From positions 1 to 55,370 of the forward strand of contig DHFO01000021.1 in NCBI GenBank assembly GCA_002402295.1: DNA of 55,370 nucleotides, in the 5' to 3' direction. Both the position numbers and the translations under genes were made by a program. This document shows, piece by piece, positions 7,614-17,257 of this stretch (its first letter is position 1; every line of letters starts with the position of its first letter). Origin of the DNA: Caldiserica bacterium UBA4822 (GTDB taxonomy: Bacteria; Caldisericota; Caldisericia; Cryosericales; Cryosericaceae). The notes under the pieces were generated by a model. The model saw only the letters and a list, made by a program, of their open reading frames with translations, had not been told where the DNA came from and searched no databases.

Positions 7614-8945
7614 GTGAGTCTTAGAAGTCGTTTGCCTGCTTTAGAGTCCAAGGATTACCGTCTCTGGTTTGCCGGACAGAGCGTTTCTCTCATCGGTACG
7701 TGGCTGCAGAATACCGGACAGGCATGGCTGGTGCTCAAACTGACCAGCTCTCCCTTCAAGCTTGGCCTTCTCACCTCGGTGCAGTTTCTGCCCTCCCTGC
7801 TGCTGTCCCTGTTCATCGGGCCTGTTGTTGACCGTTATCCCAAGCGTTCCCTGCTGCTGTTCACGCAGACCATGTTTGCGATAACCGCGCTTGCTCTGGC
7901 GGCAGTTGCGTTTAGCGGACACGCTGCCTACTGGCAGGTCTTTCTTATTGCTGCAGTAACGGGCGTCATCACTGCGATCGATGGTCCAACGAGACAGGCG
8001 TTTGTCTCAGAACAGGTCCATGATCGTTCAGCGGTGACGAACGCCGTCGCGCTCAACAGCACGATGTTCAACATGGCACGCGTCATCGGACCAGCTGTCG
8101 GAGGTATCCTCATCGACGCCGTCGGCATCCCATGGACATTCATCCTGAACGCGGTCAGCTTCATAGCGGTTATCATCAGTCTTGTGTTCATGCAGGCGGG
8201 GCGCAGTCCTGTCCGGTCAGTGACCAGTAATTACCTGGCGGATGTTGGAGAAGGCATCCGCTACATCAGGAAGAACCAGGTGGTGATGAGCCTCCTGACG
8301 ATTGCGGGTGTTATCAGCATGTTCCTCCTGAACTTCAACATACTCATTCCGAGTTTCACTCAACTGACGCTGGGTTTGGAGGCTGACGGATTCGGAGGAC
8401 TCATGTCCGCCATGGGTATGGGAGCTCTCGCTGCCGGCTTACTCATGTCTCTTGGAGGAAAGCGCCTTGAGCCCAGAGCATCGTACATCTACATTTCAGG
8501 ATTCATGCTCTCTATTGCCATGATACTTGTAGGGGTGCAGCGCAGTTTCTACCTGAGCGGTGTGTTGCTCTTTTTCTGTGGGTTTGGAATGGCTGCCATC
8601 TCTACCATGTGCAACACTGGCTTGCAGATGCAGGCCCCTGATGTTATGCGCGGTCGTGTCATGGCGGCATATAACCTCGTGTACGTCGGCTCTACGCCAA
8701 TTGGTGCTCTGTACGCAGGCAAGATATCGGATGCCCTTGGAGCGAACATGGGCTTTCTTGTGAGCGGGGCCATAGGATTTGTGTTTCTTGTCTACATGCG
8801 AGTCTTCGTTACGCCACACACGTTTGGAAGCCGCCGAACGCTGGCCGCTCCGGCCGTGGTCACGGCACCGGACTTTCAGACGGTTCAGACAGCCGAGTCT
8901 CCTGTCATGGTAGATGCTCGTTCTGCAGAGGTAGACAGAGACTGA
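7614..8945 (+). CDS. MFS transporter of the EntS/MFS_3 exporter group
   Basis: A 443-residue protein with 12 predicted helices. It opens LESKDYRLWFAGQSVSLIGTW, the first-helix signature of the MFS_3 (EntS-like) exporters, followed by FIGPVVDRYPKRSLL, the loop 2-3 motif. These proteins export siderophores or drugs; no siderophore genes are nearby, so the substrate is unknown. Start: GTG 7614 with a weak AAGG site; a TACAAT at 7568-7573 could be a -10 box without a good -35. The last 61 bases overlap the convergent kinase gene. Confidence 0.82.
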   Translation: MSLRSRLPALESKDYRLWFAGQSVSLIGTWLQNTGQAWLVLKLTSSPFKLGLLTSVQFLPSLLLSLFIGPVVDRYPKRSLLLFTQTMFAITALALAAVAFSGHAAYWQVFLIAAVTGVITAIDGPTRQAFVSEQVHDRSAVTNAVALNSTMFNMARVIGPAVGGILIDAVGIPWTFILNAVSFIAVIISLVFMQAGRSPVRSVTSNYLADVGEGIRYIRKNQVVMSLLTIAGVISMFLLNFNILIPSFTQLTLGLEADGFGGLMSAMGMGALAAGLLMSLGGKRLEPRASYIYISGFMLSIAMILVGVQRSFYLSGVLLFFCGFGMAAISTMCNTGLQMQAPDVMRGRVMAAYNLVYVGSTPIGALYAGKISDALGANMGFLVSGAIGFVFLVYMRVFVTPHTFGSRRTLAAPAVVTAPDFQTVQTAESPVMVDARSAEVDRD

Positions 8946-11827
8946 CGCACGATCGTGGCGAGTTCCTGCAGCGTATAAGGCTTCGAAATGAACCCCACGA
9001 ACCAGGTGGCACCTTCTGCGGTGCCAGTCGCGTCTCCAGACATCAGGACAGCAGCGACGGCGGGGTTGATTTCGCGCATTTTCTCAAACAGCTGCCTGCC
9101 ATTCATGTGTGGCATCATCATGTCAAGCAGTACCAGGTCGATGGACTGCCAGTTGCTCCTGTACGTTTCCAGCGCTGCAACAGGATCAGCACTCTCAGTG
9201 ACCTGGTATCCGAGGCCGGTCAGGACCTTGACCGCAACGCTCCGGACGACGTCCTCGTCATCAACAACGAAGACCGACTCACCGTGCAGCGATGGCGGCA
9301 GGGAGGCAGGTAGTACCGGCTGATGTCCATGTTTCTGGGCGTCCGCTCTTGATACCGCCGGAAGCACAAGCGTAAACGTGGTGCCGTGCCCCCGTGCAGA
9401 GGCAAACGCGATGGTTCCTCCCATATCATGGATGACACGCCAGGCGATAGACAAACCAAGCCCAGTTCCTTGCGGACGCGTGGTGAAGAACGGTTCGAAT
9501 AGATGAGCTTTGGCTTCCTCGGACAGGCCGACACCAGTATCCGACAGCGTCAGCTCTACGTAGTTGCCAGGGGCGAGAGGAGGGATTGCATGATCCTGCC
9601 AGTATGCGTCGTCGGGTGTGATGTTCCGTGCTTCCACAGTGATTGTTCCTTCGCGGTGTCCAATCGCATCCCTGGCGTTGATGACGAGGTTGAGCAGCAC
9701 TTCCTCGAACTGCATCCGGTCTCCGGAAACAAATGCGAGGTCTGACGCAACATGTGTGACGAGCTCGGTTCTCTTGTCAAACCCGGGTGTCGCGATGGAC
9801 AGCGTATCCTCCAGCACTGCGCTCACGTCAATGTCAGTCAGCGTCAGAGCTTCTTTTCGTGAGAACGTGAGCAGACGGTGCGTCAGCTGTGAGGCCAGCA
9901 TTGCCGCGCGCTCGATCGTGTCGAGCTCGCGGTAGGCCTCGGACCCCTCCGGCATGTCGACTTTGAGGAGGGAGGCGTGACCCATGATGCCGCCAATGAT
10001 GTTGTTGAAGTCGTGGGCGATGCCGCCGGCAAGCCTTCCGACAGCTTCCATTTTCCGGGACTGGACGAGTTCGGTTTCCAGCTGCCTCGAGCGTTCCTCT
10101 GCAGTGCGCTGGTCGGTGACATCGCGGAAGATGGCCTGAATGATGCCCGGGCCAGCGGTCGGCATAGACTTGAGGGAAGCCTCGCACACAACCATGCGGC
10201 CGCTCGGCCCAAGGAACGTCCAATCGAAGCGTTGGAGAGTTCCAAGCAAGGCCTTGTTCTCGAACAGTCGAATCGCCTCTTGAGAGGCGACACCATCTGC
10301 CTGGTTCTGTGGGCTGATGTCCTCCACCCGCCTGTTGACCAGGTGCTCGGGCGTCGTGCCTAATGTACGCCCGGCGGCGATGTTGGCTTGAATAATCGTG
10401 TGGTTGCGAAGAATGAGAATCGGGTCCGGTGCGTCATCAAACAGGGTGTGGTACTGTTCGTAGGCAGCGCGCACTGTCTGCTCCGCACTGAGCTGTTCTC
10501 GCAGGTCATGAGCAACCATCACGATGCGGCCACTTGGGGGCGGCAGATTGGATACCATGAGTTTGACGGGAATAACCTCGCCGTCCGACGCACTGAGGTG
10601 CCATCGTGTTGACGACAGGCTTTGGTCGAGCACGCTTACGAGCGTCTGAGATGCATCAGTTCCCTTAGCAACCATGATAGACCCCAGCCGTGCCCCGACG
10701 AGGTCGGACGCGTTCCTTCCCAGAAGGGCATCGAGTGCCGTATTGGTTGCCTCGATGCGAAGCCCATCTGGTGCCGTGTAGACGAGCATGGCAGGCTCCG
10801 GTACCGCAGAAAACAACTGTTGATAGTAGGCTGCTCTCTCGCGTGTTGTACGCGCAGCACGTTCACGTACTACCAAAAAGCGGGCGGTCCCGCCGACGGC
10901 CAGCAACACGGCGAGCACAATGAGGGCTGTCCTGATGTGACGGCTCTCTGCTCCAAAGCTCGTGGTCGTTCCAAACCACTTCGTCTGCATCTGGGTCAGC
11001 AGCCCGCTGTTCTGCACATGTGCGAGGGTTCGGTTGAATTGAGGCAGCAGTGGCAGCATGTTGCGCGCGGCGGGGAATGCTAATGGTTGGCGTCCCGTCA
11101 GGAATAAACTGAACGAACCTGCCTGGTGCAGCACAAGAGCCCCAACGTAGGACCTGTTGATGAGGTACTGTGCATTCAGGTAGTCATGAACTGCAGCGTC
11201 TGCCTTGCCGCGTGCAACCGAGCCAATCACTTCCTCGGAACTCGCATAACGCAGCACGTCAATCTTTCCAATCGTGGCACTGAGCTGAGCCACATAGTCA
11301 TCCGAGGCAGTCCCCGCCTTCACGGCTACCCGGTGCCCTGCAAGGCCACTGGTAAGGCGAATGGGGCTGTCAGCCTGTGTTACAAGGACCAGCCCGGAGT
11401 CGAGGTAGGCATTGGTAAATGAGATGCGAGAGGCCCGCTCAGGTGTTCTGAAGATGGATCCGATGCCAAGGTCTACTGTTCCCTGCCGAATCGCCTGCAG
11501 TTCCTGCGTGAACGGCATGACCTCATAGCGCACGGTCCACCCGTTGAGTGATGCGATCAGGTTGACGAGGTCAACATCGAAGCCTACCAGCTCACCATCC
11601 TGGTAGTAGACGAACGGTTCGTAGATGTTCGCTCCCACAAGCAGTTCTGGCGGCATTGTAGGAGCTGTTGATGCCGATGCAGACTCCGCCGGGTAACCAC
11701 ATGCCAGGCCGAGAAGCAGGGCCCCGACCAGCCAGACCACCAAAAGCCGCAGGATCGCTGCTCCGTGGTGTTCTGTCTGGATGCTGTCGCCTGGCATTCT
11801 CCTGGGCGAAAGGGCAATCCTTTGCAT
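8885..11827 (-). CDS. Hybrid sensor histidine kinase with periplasmic solute-binding domain
   Basis: About 980 residues. Order: signal-anchor helix near residues 25-45, SBP_bac_3 domain at about 55-290 (LLVGANIYEPFVYYQDGELV, GFDVDLVNLIASLNGW, DLGIGSIFRTPERA), a membrane helix near 300-325, two PAS domains at about 340-590, HisKA with GRLAGGIAHDFNNIIG, HATPase with LVINARDAIG, DTGVGLS and GTGLGLSI, and a C-terminal receiver with FVVDDEDVV, the phospho-acceptor in LVLLDMMMPHMNG and a lysine in ISKPYT. The periplasmic domain resembles amino-acid-binding proteins, so it may sense an amino acid or similar small ligand. Start ATG 11827 gives a plausible signal anchor; ATG 11797 is an alternative and neither has an ideal ribosome-binding site. 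There is no DNA-binding response regulator next to it, so signalling must pass to a distant partner. Confidence 0.88.
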   Translation of the reverse strand: MQRIALSPRRMPGDSIQTEHHGAAILRLLVVWLVGALLLGLACGYPAESASASTAPTMPPELLVGANIYEPFVYYQDGELVGFDVDLVNLIASLNGWTVRYEVMPFTQELQAIRQGTVDLGIGSIFRTPERASRISFTNAYLDSGLVLVTQADSPIRLTSGLAGHRVAVKAGTASDDYVAQLSATIGKIDVLRYASSEEVIGSVARGKADAAVHDYLNAQYLINRSYVGALVLHQAGSFSLFLTGRQPLAFPAARNMLPLLPQFNRTLAHVQNSGLLTQMQTKWFGTTTSFGAESRHIRTALIVLAVLLAVGGTARFLVVRERAARTTRERAAYYQQLFSAVPEPAMLVYTAPDGLRIEATNTALDALLGRNASDLVGARLGSIMVAKGTDASQTLVSVLDQSLSSTRWHLSASDGEVIPVKLMVSNLPPPSGRIVMVAHDLREQLSAEQTVRAAYEQYHTLFDDAPDPILILRNHTIIQANIAAGRTLGTTPEHLVNRRVEDISPQNQADGVASQEAIRLFENKALLGTLQRFDWTFLGPSGRMVVCEASLKSMPTAGPGIIQAIFRDVTDQRTAEERSRQLETELVQSRKMEAVGRLAGGIAHDFNNIIGGIMGHASLLKVDMPEGSEAYRELDTIERAAMLASQLTHRLLTFSRKEALTLTDIDVSAVLEDTLSIATPGFDKRTELVTHVASDLAFVSGDRMQFEEVLLNLVINARDAIGHREGTITVEARNITPDDAYWQDHAIPPLAPGNYVELTLSDTGVGLSEEAKAHLFEPFFTTRPQGTGLGLSIAWRVIHDMGGTIAFASARGHGTTFTLVLPAVSRADAQKHGHQPVLPASLPPSLHGESVFVVDDEDVVRSVAVKVLTGLGYQVTESADPVAALETYRSNWQSIDLVLLDMMMPHMNGRQLFEKMREINPAVAAVLMSGDATGTAEGATWFVGFISKPYTLQELATIVRQSLSTSAERASTMTGDSAV

Positions 11828-11978
11828 GCAACAATCATAGCGGTACGGAGTGTCCTGTAAAGCGCGCGAGGCGGGTGAGACTGAGGAGGCCCAGCGCTCG
11901 GACCAGGTGTGCCGGGAACAATACGTTTGCCGGTCACGTCTAAGAAATGTCCAGACTGTTTTCGGGGAGGTGCGGGAA

Positions 11979-13466
11979 ATGCTCCAATGTTCCAGTGTGT
12001 GGAGCCGAAAAACGCTCTGCTGTTTGGTTGTTGTAACAGTCATAGTATGCGGATGGGTATGCCCTGCCCGTGCAGCGACAACGACGGTGACGCTGTCGGC
12101 GGGGAGCGTCCGGGCTCGTGTGAACGGCCGGGTAACAACCATGCTGGTTCCACCGATTCTCGACGGACCATCACAACAGATGCTGGTACCCATCGGTTTC
12201 ATGGGGCGACAGTTTGGCTACGCGCTCACTTCTGTGCAGCAGGGCCTGGGGCTGGAATTGACACGCGGGCAGGACTCCTTGGTCGTAAGCGTGGGAAGCC
12301 GTGACGCGAGGCTGGGTTCTGGCAGACTGGGGCTGGCCGTTCCACCAAAGGGGTTGCTGGGAGAGGTCCTGGTTGCCGCATCTGATGTTCAGGTGCTCCT
12401 GCATCTGCGGGTTGCACCCGGTGTGGACGGGGCCATGATGTTTAGTGAGACCGTTCCAGACCGGGAGGTGGGCGCGGCAATCGACGCAGATGCTGTCACC
12501 TATGAAACGCGCAGGGAGCAGGTTTACATGCAGACAGTGGACTTTGACATCGTCCGTATTGACCTGACCGGCAAAGGTATTCGCGTCGTCAGTTGCCAGT
12601 CGATTGGCGGCCTTGGCACGGGCCGCTACCCGTCGGCATTTGTAGACAGTCTGAAGCCGCTGGCAATGATGAACGCGACCCCATTCAACTTGCAGACACA
12701 CATCATGAGCGGATCCGTTCAAGACCAGGGTATCCCCGTCTACTACTCAGGAACGTATGTGTCAACGATAGGGATTGCTCCTGACAACGTTCCCTTCTAT
12801 GTGGAGGGAACAGCGCGTGCGGTCGTTCAGCTCAACACGGGCAAGAACCTGACGGTCTCGCGCATCAACCAGGCTCCTGCTGCACCAGATTCGCAAACGC
12901 TATCACTTTTCACGAATTACTACAACGGAGGTCTCTCGGTCGGAACCAACGAACTGCTGGTTGTGGTCTCGGGAGGACAGATCATTACTGTCATGTCCGG
13001 TCGATACTTCACTCCGCGCACCCTGGCTGCGGGGCAGGTCGCCCTCTATGCGCGTTATCCTGACACCGTCACATTGCTGAGAACCGCCTCAACCGCCGAG
13101 GTCCGTTCATTTGTAGGCGATCGCGATTGCACCGGGTGTACGTTCCTGCAGTGTGGGCCTGTCGTGGTCAAGTCGGGCAAGCCCTTCATCGACTATGCCA
13201 GATACAAGGACATCAGTCGCGCCTCTAAGCTTGGCTCGCGCGCGTTTTTGGGCATGGATGATAGAGGTCACCTGTATTTCATCGTCACGCCTGCCAAGGT
13301 ACGGCTGCAGTTCGGCGACGTCAGTGTCGCGCTGGCCAGGCTCGGCCTGTTCACGAACGTTGTTACGCTCGATGGCGGGGCGTCCACCACGCTATACTAC
13401 AAAGGACAGTACATCATCAAGGGCACGCGGGCGCTGACGAACGTGCTGTGTGTGCCCTCGTCCTAA
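11979..13466 (+). CDS. Secreted stalk-domain / NAGPA-type phosphodiester glycosidase
   Basis: The 495-residue protein begins with a signal peptide (hydrophobic run LCCLVVVTVIVCGWV, cleavage near ARAA). A copper-amine-oxidase N-domain-like stalk follows at about 40-150 (VNGRVTTML, QQMLVPIGFMGRQFG). A C-terminal NAGPA domain at about 235-490 carries FVDSLKPLAMMNATPF and the family motif VTLDGGASTTLYYKG. NAGPA removes a GlcNAc or similar cap from phosphodiesters and related cell-surface glycans. Position at the head of an amino-sugar region fits a role in releasing extracellular sugar. Start: ATG 11979 with GGGGAGG at 11964-11970; earlier in-frame codons lack a site. Divergent from the kinase. 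Confidence 0.82.
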   Translation: MLQCSSVWSRKTLCCLVVVTVIVCGWVCPARAATTTVTLSAGSVRARVNGRVTTMLVPPILDGPSQQMLVPIGFMGRQFGYALTSVQQGLGLELTRGQDSLVVSVGSRDARLGSGRLGLAVPPKGLLGEVLVAASDVQVLLHLRVAPGVDGAMMFSETVPDREVGAAIDADAVTYETRREQVYMQTVDFDIVRIDLTGKGIRVVSCQSIGGLGTGRYPSAFVDSLKPLAMMNATPFNLQTHIMSGSVQDQGIPVYYSGTYVSTIGIAPDNVPFYVEGTARAVVQLNTGKNLTVSRINQAPAAPDSQTLSLFTNYYNGGLSVGTNELLVVVSGGQIITVMSGRYFTPRTLAAGQVALYARYPDTVTLLRTASTAEVRSFVGDRDCTGCTFLQCGPVVVKSGKPFIDYARYKDISRASKLGSRAFLGMDDRGHLYFIVTPAKVRLQFGDVSVALARLGLFTNVVTLDGGASTTLYYKGQYIIKGTRALTNVLCVPSS

Positions 13467-13491
13467 CCTGGCCACGAAAGAGGAGGCGCGG

Positions 13492-14400
13492 GTGGAGCAG
13501 CTGAGAGTTGGAGTAGTTGGTCTTGGAGCAATTGCGCGGAAGGCCTACCTGCCTGTACTGAGCTCCAGACAGGACCTCGATATCGTCCTTGCAACAAGAA
13601 ACCTGACGGTCCTTGAGGACCTCGGGCGCCAGTATCGCATTGTGAATAGAGTCCAAACGGTGGACGAGCTTGTCGGTGCAGGCGTGACTGCGGCATTTGT
13701 TCATGCGGCAACAGAAGCGCATGAGTCCATCGTCCGGAAACTGCTCACATCTGGCATAGATGTCTACGTCGACAAACCCATCTCCTACTCGATAGATGAA
13801 AGCCGCGACCTGGTCCGGCTCGCGGGCAGCCGGGGGCATATCCTCATGGTTGGCTTCAACCGGCGGTATGCGCCGTTCTACAGGACGCTGTCCACTGTCT
13901 CAGGCACGTCTCTTGTGCTCATGGAAAAGCACCGGGCCGCTCCGCCGCAAGACGTGCGAACCTTTGTGTACGACGACTTCATCCACGTGGTAGACACGCT
14001 CCGCTTTCTCTCGCGGACCGATCCTGTCGCCATGCATGTAGGCGGCATCCGCGAGGGCCATCTTCTCAAACAGCTGACCGTCGAGTGGACAACGGAGGGA
14101 GGTACTGCCGTTGGCATCATGACGCATGGCTCAGGACGCGACGAAGAAAGACTCGAGGTGACTTCTCATGACGACAGCTGGTGTGTACTGGACCTGCGGA
14201 GCTGCGTACACTGGCATGGTGGCAGGGCAGAGGTCACGCGAGCTGGAGACTGGGAGTCACCCCTGTTCTCCAGAGGTTTTTCTCAGGTCGTCGATGCATT
14301 TGTGCGGGCAGTCAAACTGGAACGGCCAGCGGCTCCTGCAGCCGGGGATGCTCTGCTGACGCACGAACTCTGTGAGCAGATTATCGAGGAGTTGCAGTAG
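13492..14400 (+). CDS. Gfo/Idh/MocA-family NAD(P)-dependent sugar oxidoreductase
   Basis: A 302-residue protein. Rossmann start VGVVGLGAIARKAYLPVL binds NAD(P). DVYVDKPISY is the family's conserved EKP-like catalytic lysine motif with Asp in place of Glu, and FNRRYAPF follows. The family oxidises or epimerises sugars and cyclitols. Shorter than the usual 330-380 residues, mainly in the C-terminal sheet domain. Start: GTG 13492 with AGGAGG at 13481-13486, 25 bases after the NAGPA gene and so in its operon. A frame starting at 13450 exists but has no ribosome-binding site. Substrate unknown. Confidence 0.85.
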   Translation: MEQLRVGVVGLGAIARKAYLPVLSSRQDLDIVLATRNLTVLEDLGRQYRIVNRVQTVDELVGAGVTAAFVHAATEAHESIVRKLLTSGIDVYVDKPISYSIDESRDLVRLAGSRGHILMVGFNRRYAPFYRTLSTVSGTSLVLMEKHRAAPPQDVRTFVYDDFIHVVDTLRFLSRTDPVAMHVGGIREGHLLKQLTVEWTTEGGTAVGIMTHGSGRDEERLEVTSHDDSWCVLDLRSCVHWHGGRAEVTRAGDWESPLFSRGFSQVVDAFVRAVKLERPAAPAAGDALLTHELCEQIIEELQ

Positions 14401-14423
14401 CCTGCACCTGGGTCTGACTGTAA

Positions 14424-15314
14424 CTACGGATGTCTCCGGCGCACCTCGGTGTGAGCAAGCTCTTCGTAATACCGGATGATGGCGCTGTGGTCTGCCGCTC
14501 CCAACCCTTCGCGTTCCAGCTCCCGAAGCGTCTCAAGAACGTGGTCCGTCAGGGGAACAGGCACCCCGAGGTCGTGAGCTGTATCCACCGCATTGACAAG
14601 GTCCTTGATGTGCAGCTGGATCCGAAAACCGGGTTCAAAGTTACCGTCCAGGATAGACGGTACCTTGACGTTCATGACCGTCGAACCCGCCAGGCCGTCC
14701 TTGATGGCTGTGAACACAACTTCTGGGTCCAAGCCTGCCCTGGTAGACAAAACGAAGGCCTCGGAGATTGCCGCGATGTTCAGCGCAACGATAATCTGAT
14801 TCGCCAGCTTGGCTGTATTGCCACTGCCAACAGGGCCTATAAGGGTAACTGACGAGCCCATCTTTTCGAGGATGGGCCGCACAGACTCGAACACCGCGGG
14901 GTCGCCGCCCACCATGATAGCCAGCGTGCCGTCCACAGCCTTGGGCTGGCCCCCGGAAACAGGGGCGTCCAGCATGGCCACCCCCCTCGTCTGGAGTTCA
15001 CCGCTGATAGCCCGTGACACAGCGGGAGCAATAGAACTCATGTCTACCAGAATGCTCCCATCCCTGGCGCCAAAGGCTATGCCGTCGACGCCCAGAACCG
15101 CTTCGTAGACGTCGGGCGAATTCGGGAGCATGGTAATGATGATGTCGCAGCGTGACGCAACCTCTCGGTTCGATGCAGCACCCTCGGCTCCCAGACTGAG
15201 CACGTCGCTCACAGGAGCTGTCTTGTCGTAGACCACCAGCGAGTAGCCTGCCCTGAGCAGGTTCTTGGCCATTGGGCGCCCCATGATCCCCAATCCTATG
15301 AACCCTATTCTCAT
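14424..15314 (-). CDS. 3-hydroxyisobutyrate / tartronate-semialdehyde reductase family dehydrogenase
   Basis: A 296-residue beta-hydroxyacid dehydrogenase. Features in order: NAD(P) fold IGFIGLGIMGRPMAKNLL (the family signature), substrate motif DAPVSGGQPKAVDGTLAIM, catalytic lysine motif GSGNTAKLANQII, and the late KDLVNAVDTA segment. Family members include GarR, which reduces tartronate semialdehyde to glycerate, and 3-hydroxyisobutyrate dehydrogenase; sequence alone does not separate them. Start: ATG 15314 with GGGGAGGAG upstream. It is on the opposite strand to its neighbours and appears monocistronic. Confidence 0.85.
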   Translation of the reverse strand: MRIGFIGLGIMGRPMAKNLLRAGYSLVVYDKTAPVSDVLSLGAEGAASNREVASRCDIIITMLPNSPDVYEAVLGVDGIAFGARDGSILVDMSSIAPAVSRAISGELQTRGVAMLDAPVSGGQPKAVDGTLAIMVGGDPAVFESVRPILEKMGSSVTLIGPVGSGNTAKLANQIIVALNIAAISEAFVLSTRAGLDPEVVFTAIKDGLAGSTVMNVKVPSILDGNFEPGFRIQLHIKDLVNAVDTAHDLGVPVPLTDHVLETLRELEREGLGAADHSAIIRYYEELAHTEVRRRHP

Positions 15315-15344
15315 CTCTGCTCCTCCCCTTTGCTTACTGGTATT

Positions 15345-15366
15345 CCGTGACTTCTTCACGTCACGG
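15345..15366. promoter_or_regulatory. Inverted repeat upstream of the GarR-like gene
   Basis: CCGTGAC (15345-15351) and GTCACGG (15360-15366) form a perfect 7-bp inverted repeat with an 8-base spacer, about 30 bases before the minus-strand start at 15314. It could be an operator or a leader hairpin. The rest of the 323-bp divergent gap (15315-15637) shows no further gene or clear promoter. Confidence 0.35.
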
Positions 15367-15637
15367 TTGAGCCTATCATCTGTTGCGTGCAAGCCCGTTC
15401 GGTCTGGTCGCTGCTTTGCAAGGCCAGCTCCACAAAACTGAATCGGAAGCGCTGCAGGACCCACTTTGCATATCATGCCACGCCGGGCGGTGTAGTGAAA
15501 GCCATTGCGGGCCCCGTCCTGAGCCTTGCCGGTCTGGCGCGTAATACAACAGTTTCATTGTGATCCATTTGGACTACGATGATAGTGTAGTGTTGGGCTG
15601 TGGAGCGATAACCCGTCGGTCAAGGAGGAACACGGCA

Positions 15638-15934
15638 ATGAGTAAGCATCATAGGAACTCTTCGACCAACAAAGGTTCCCCTGTGCGAAGAGAAGCTCCG
15701 CAGCGGCAGTCCTGGTCGACCATGGACAACACTACCAAGAAGCTGTTCATGTCTGTTCTCATCGTCATGGCCGGGGCATTGATGACGGTCCTTTCGGGTT
15801 GGCAGGTGGTCGGTTACATCGTCGTCGCCGTTGGATTCGGGTGGTACATCTGGCTGCGTCTCGCACCTGTTCTGAAAGCTCACCATTCGCGTCCTGCGCC
15901 TCCGGCAGGTGGCGAGGACGGTACGCCAGGATGA
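15638..15934 (+). CDS. Small membrane protein of unknown function
   Basis: A 98-residue protein with a basic N-terminus (SKHHRNSSTNKG), two membrane helices (LFMSVLIVMAGALMTVLSGW and VVGYIVVAVGFGWYIWLRLA) and a Pro/Gly-rich end. I do not recognise a family. Start: ATG 15638 with AAGGAGG at 15622-15628; the longer frame upstream has no site. Its stop overlaps the ATG of the ceramidase-like gene (ATGA), so the two are translationally coupled. It might be a membrane tether, but that is speculation. Confidence 0.7.
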   Translation: MSKHHRNSSTNKGSPVRREAPQRQSWSTMDNTTKKLFMSVLIVMAGALMTVLSGWQVVGYIVVAVGFGWYIWLRLAPVLKAHHSRPAPPAGGEDGTPG

Positions 15935-17241
15935 GCGGCGACTCACACATGCACGCGACGATGAAAGTCGGACATGGGAGCGCGGTCGTCACCCCTGAAC
16001 CTGGGCTTCAGATGGCAGGATTCCTTGGCGAACGGCTTGCCGAGGGCGTCCACGATGACCTGATGGCCAAGGCCCTGTACCTGGGAACAGGGTTCGAGTC
16101 CGGCATGCTGTTGATAGAACTCGATACACTGGACGTTGACCGTGCCTTTGTTGATGAAGTGCGCTTGGGCATCAGCCGCGAAGTGGGTATTTCGCCGGAA
16201 AGCTGCCTTGTCGCGGCGACGCACACACACTCTGGACCCTGGGGCCTTGCTCACGGGGCAGTCCCCGGCGCAACGGACGTTTCTGAAGACTTCAACGGCC
16301 CCCTGTTCAACCGTACCGTCAGGGGGTGTGTCGCAGCCGCTGTTGCAGCATACCGCGACGCTCACGAGGCTTCTGCGATGTGGGGCCGGGTTCCTCTGCT
16401 GGAGCCCGTCTGTGGCAACCGGCGCGTGCAGCGTCAGGAACGCGGGGAAATGGCAGTGTTGGAACTACGGGGCGACCATGGGGCACTAGTGGAGTACAAT
16501 CTGGATTGCCATCCAACTGTTCTTCATGAGGAGAACCGGCTCTACAGCGCGGACTTCCCCGGCGTGGTCGCCCGTGTGTTGCCAGAGGCCGTTCCCGGGG
16601 TTGAGGCCGTCATGTTTCTGAATGGCGCGGCGGGGGATATGAGTACAAGATTTTATCGTCGTGGCTCCGGGTTCAGTGAGGTCGAGCGCATCGGAGGAGT
16701 CGTTGCGAAGAGCCTCGCGGAGGGACTGGGTACCTTGCGCGAACTGCAGGTGTCTGTCGTGGAGCGCGCGCGGGACGTGCCACTGCACCTCAAGCTCAAG
16801 GACTTTCCGTCACACCAGGAACTTGGTGCTGCCTTGACAGAGGCCAGGAAAAAGCTGGACAGAGCGGTTGCGGACCACGTGCCCAACCTTCGACCTCTGC
16901 AATCCGCTGTCGAGGGCCTGACGTTTGCTGTCGGGGCAACTGAACGCATGCGAGCGTTGTCCTCAATTGAGTCGAGGCTATCCCTGGCCAGGTGCGGCAA
17001 CCTGCTCGTCGCGGGGATTCCTGGTGAGCTGTTCTCGTCACTGGGCGCAGCTATACGGTCGGCGTTCCCAGGGTACGCAGTACTCGTGGTAGGTTACTGC
17101 GGAGACTATGTGGGCTATATTCCGGATGCCGAGGCATATCTGGAGGGCGGCTACGAGGCATCTGCCACCTTCGTTGCACAAGGAGAAGGTGAACACGTGC
17201 GTGACGCGGCCATCGACGGCCTGCACAGTCTGCTCGTGTGA
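15931..17241 (+). CDS. Neutral/alkaline ceramidase N-domain-like protein
   Basis: A 436-residue protein like the N-terminal catalytic domain of neutral ceramidases, zinc amidohydrolases that cleave N-acyl amide bonds. Motifs: AATHTHSGPWG (zinc-binding histidines), LDCHPTVLH, and FLNGAAGDMSTR. GYCGDYVGYIPDAEAYLEGGYE near the C-terminus is also typical. The immunoglobulin-like C-terminal domain of true ceramidases is missing and there is no signal peptide, so it acts in the cytoplasm. Many bacterial members sit in sugar clusters and are not known to act on ceramide. Here it is coupled to the small membrane protein and is followed 16 bases later by a SIS isomerase, so an amidase acting on an amino-sugar derivative is possible. 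Confidence 0.75.
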   Translation: MSGDSHMHATMKVGHGSAVVTPEPGLQMAGFLGERLAEGVHDDLMAKALYLGTGFESGMLLIELDTLDVDRAFVDEVRLGISREVGISPESCLVAATHTHSGPWGLAHGAVPGATDVSEDFNGPLFNRTVRGCVAAAVAAYRDAHEASAMWGRVPLLEPVCGNRRVQRQERGEMAVLELRGDHGALVEYNLDCHPTVLHEENRLYSADFPGVVARVLPEAVPGVEAVMFLNGAAGDMSTRFYRRGSGFSEVERIGGVVAKSLAEGLGTLRELQVSVVERARDVPLHLKLKDFPSHQELGAALTEARKKLDRAVADHVPNLRPLQSAVEGLTFAVGATERMRALSSIESRLSLARCGNLLVAGIPGELFSSLGAAIRSAFPGYAVLVVGYCGDYVGYIPDAEAYLEGGYEASATFVAQGEGEHVRDAAIDGLHSLLV

Positions 17242-17257
17242 GTGGGAAGGGGGTTCC

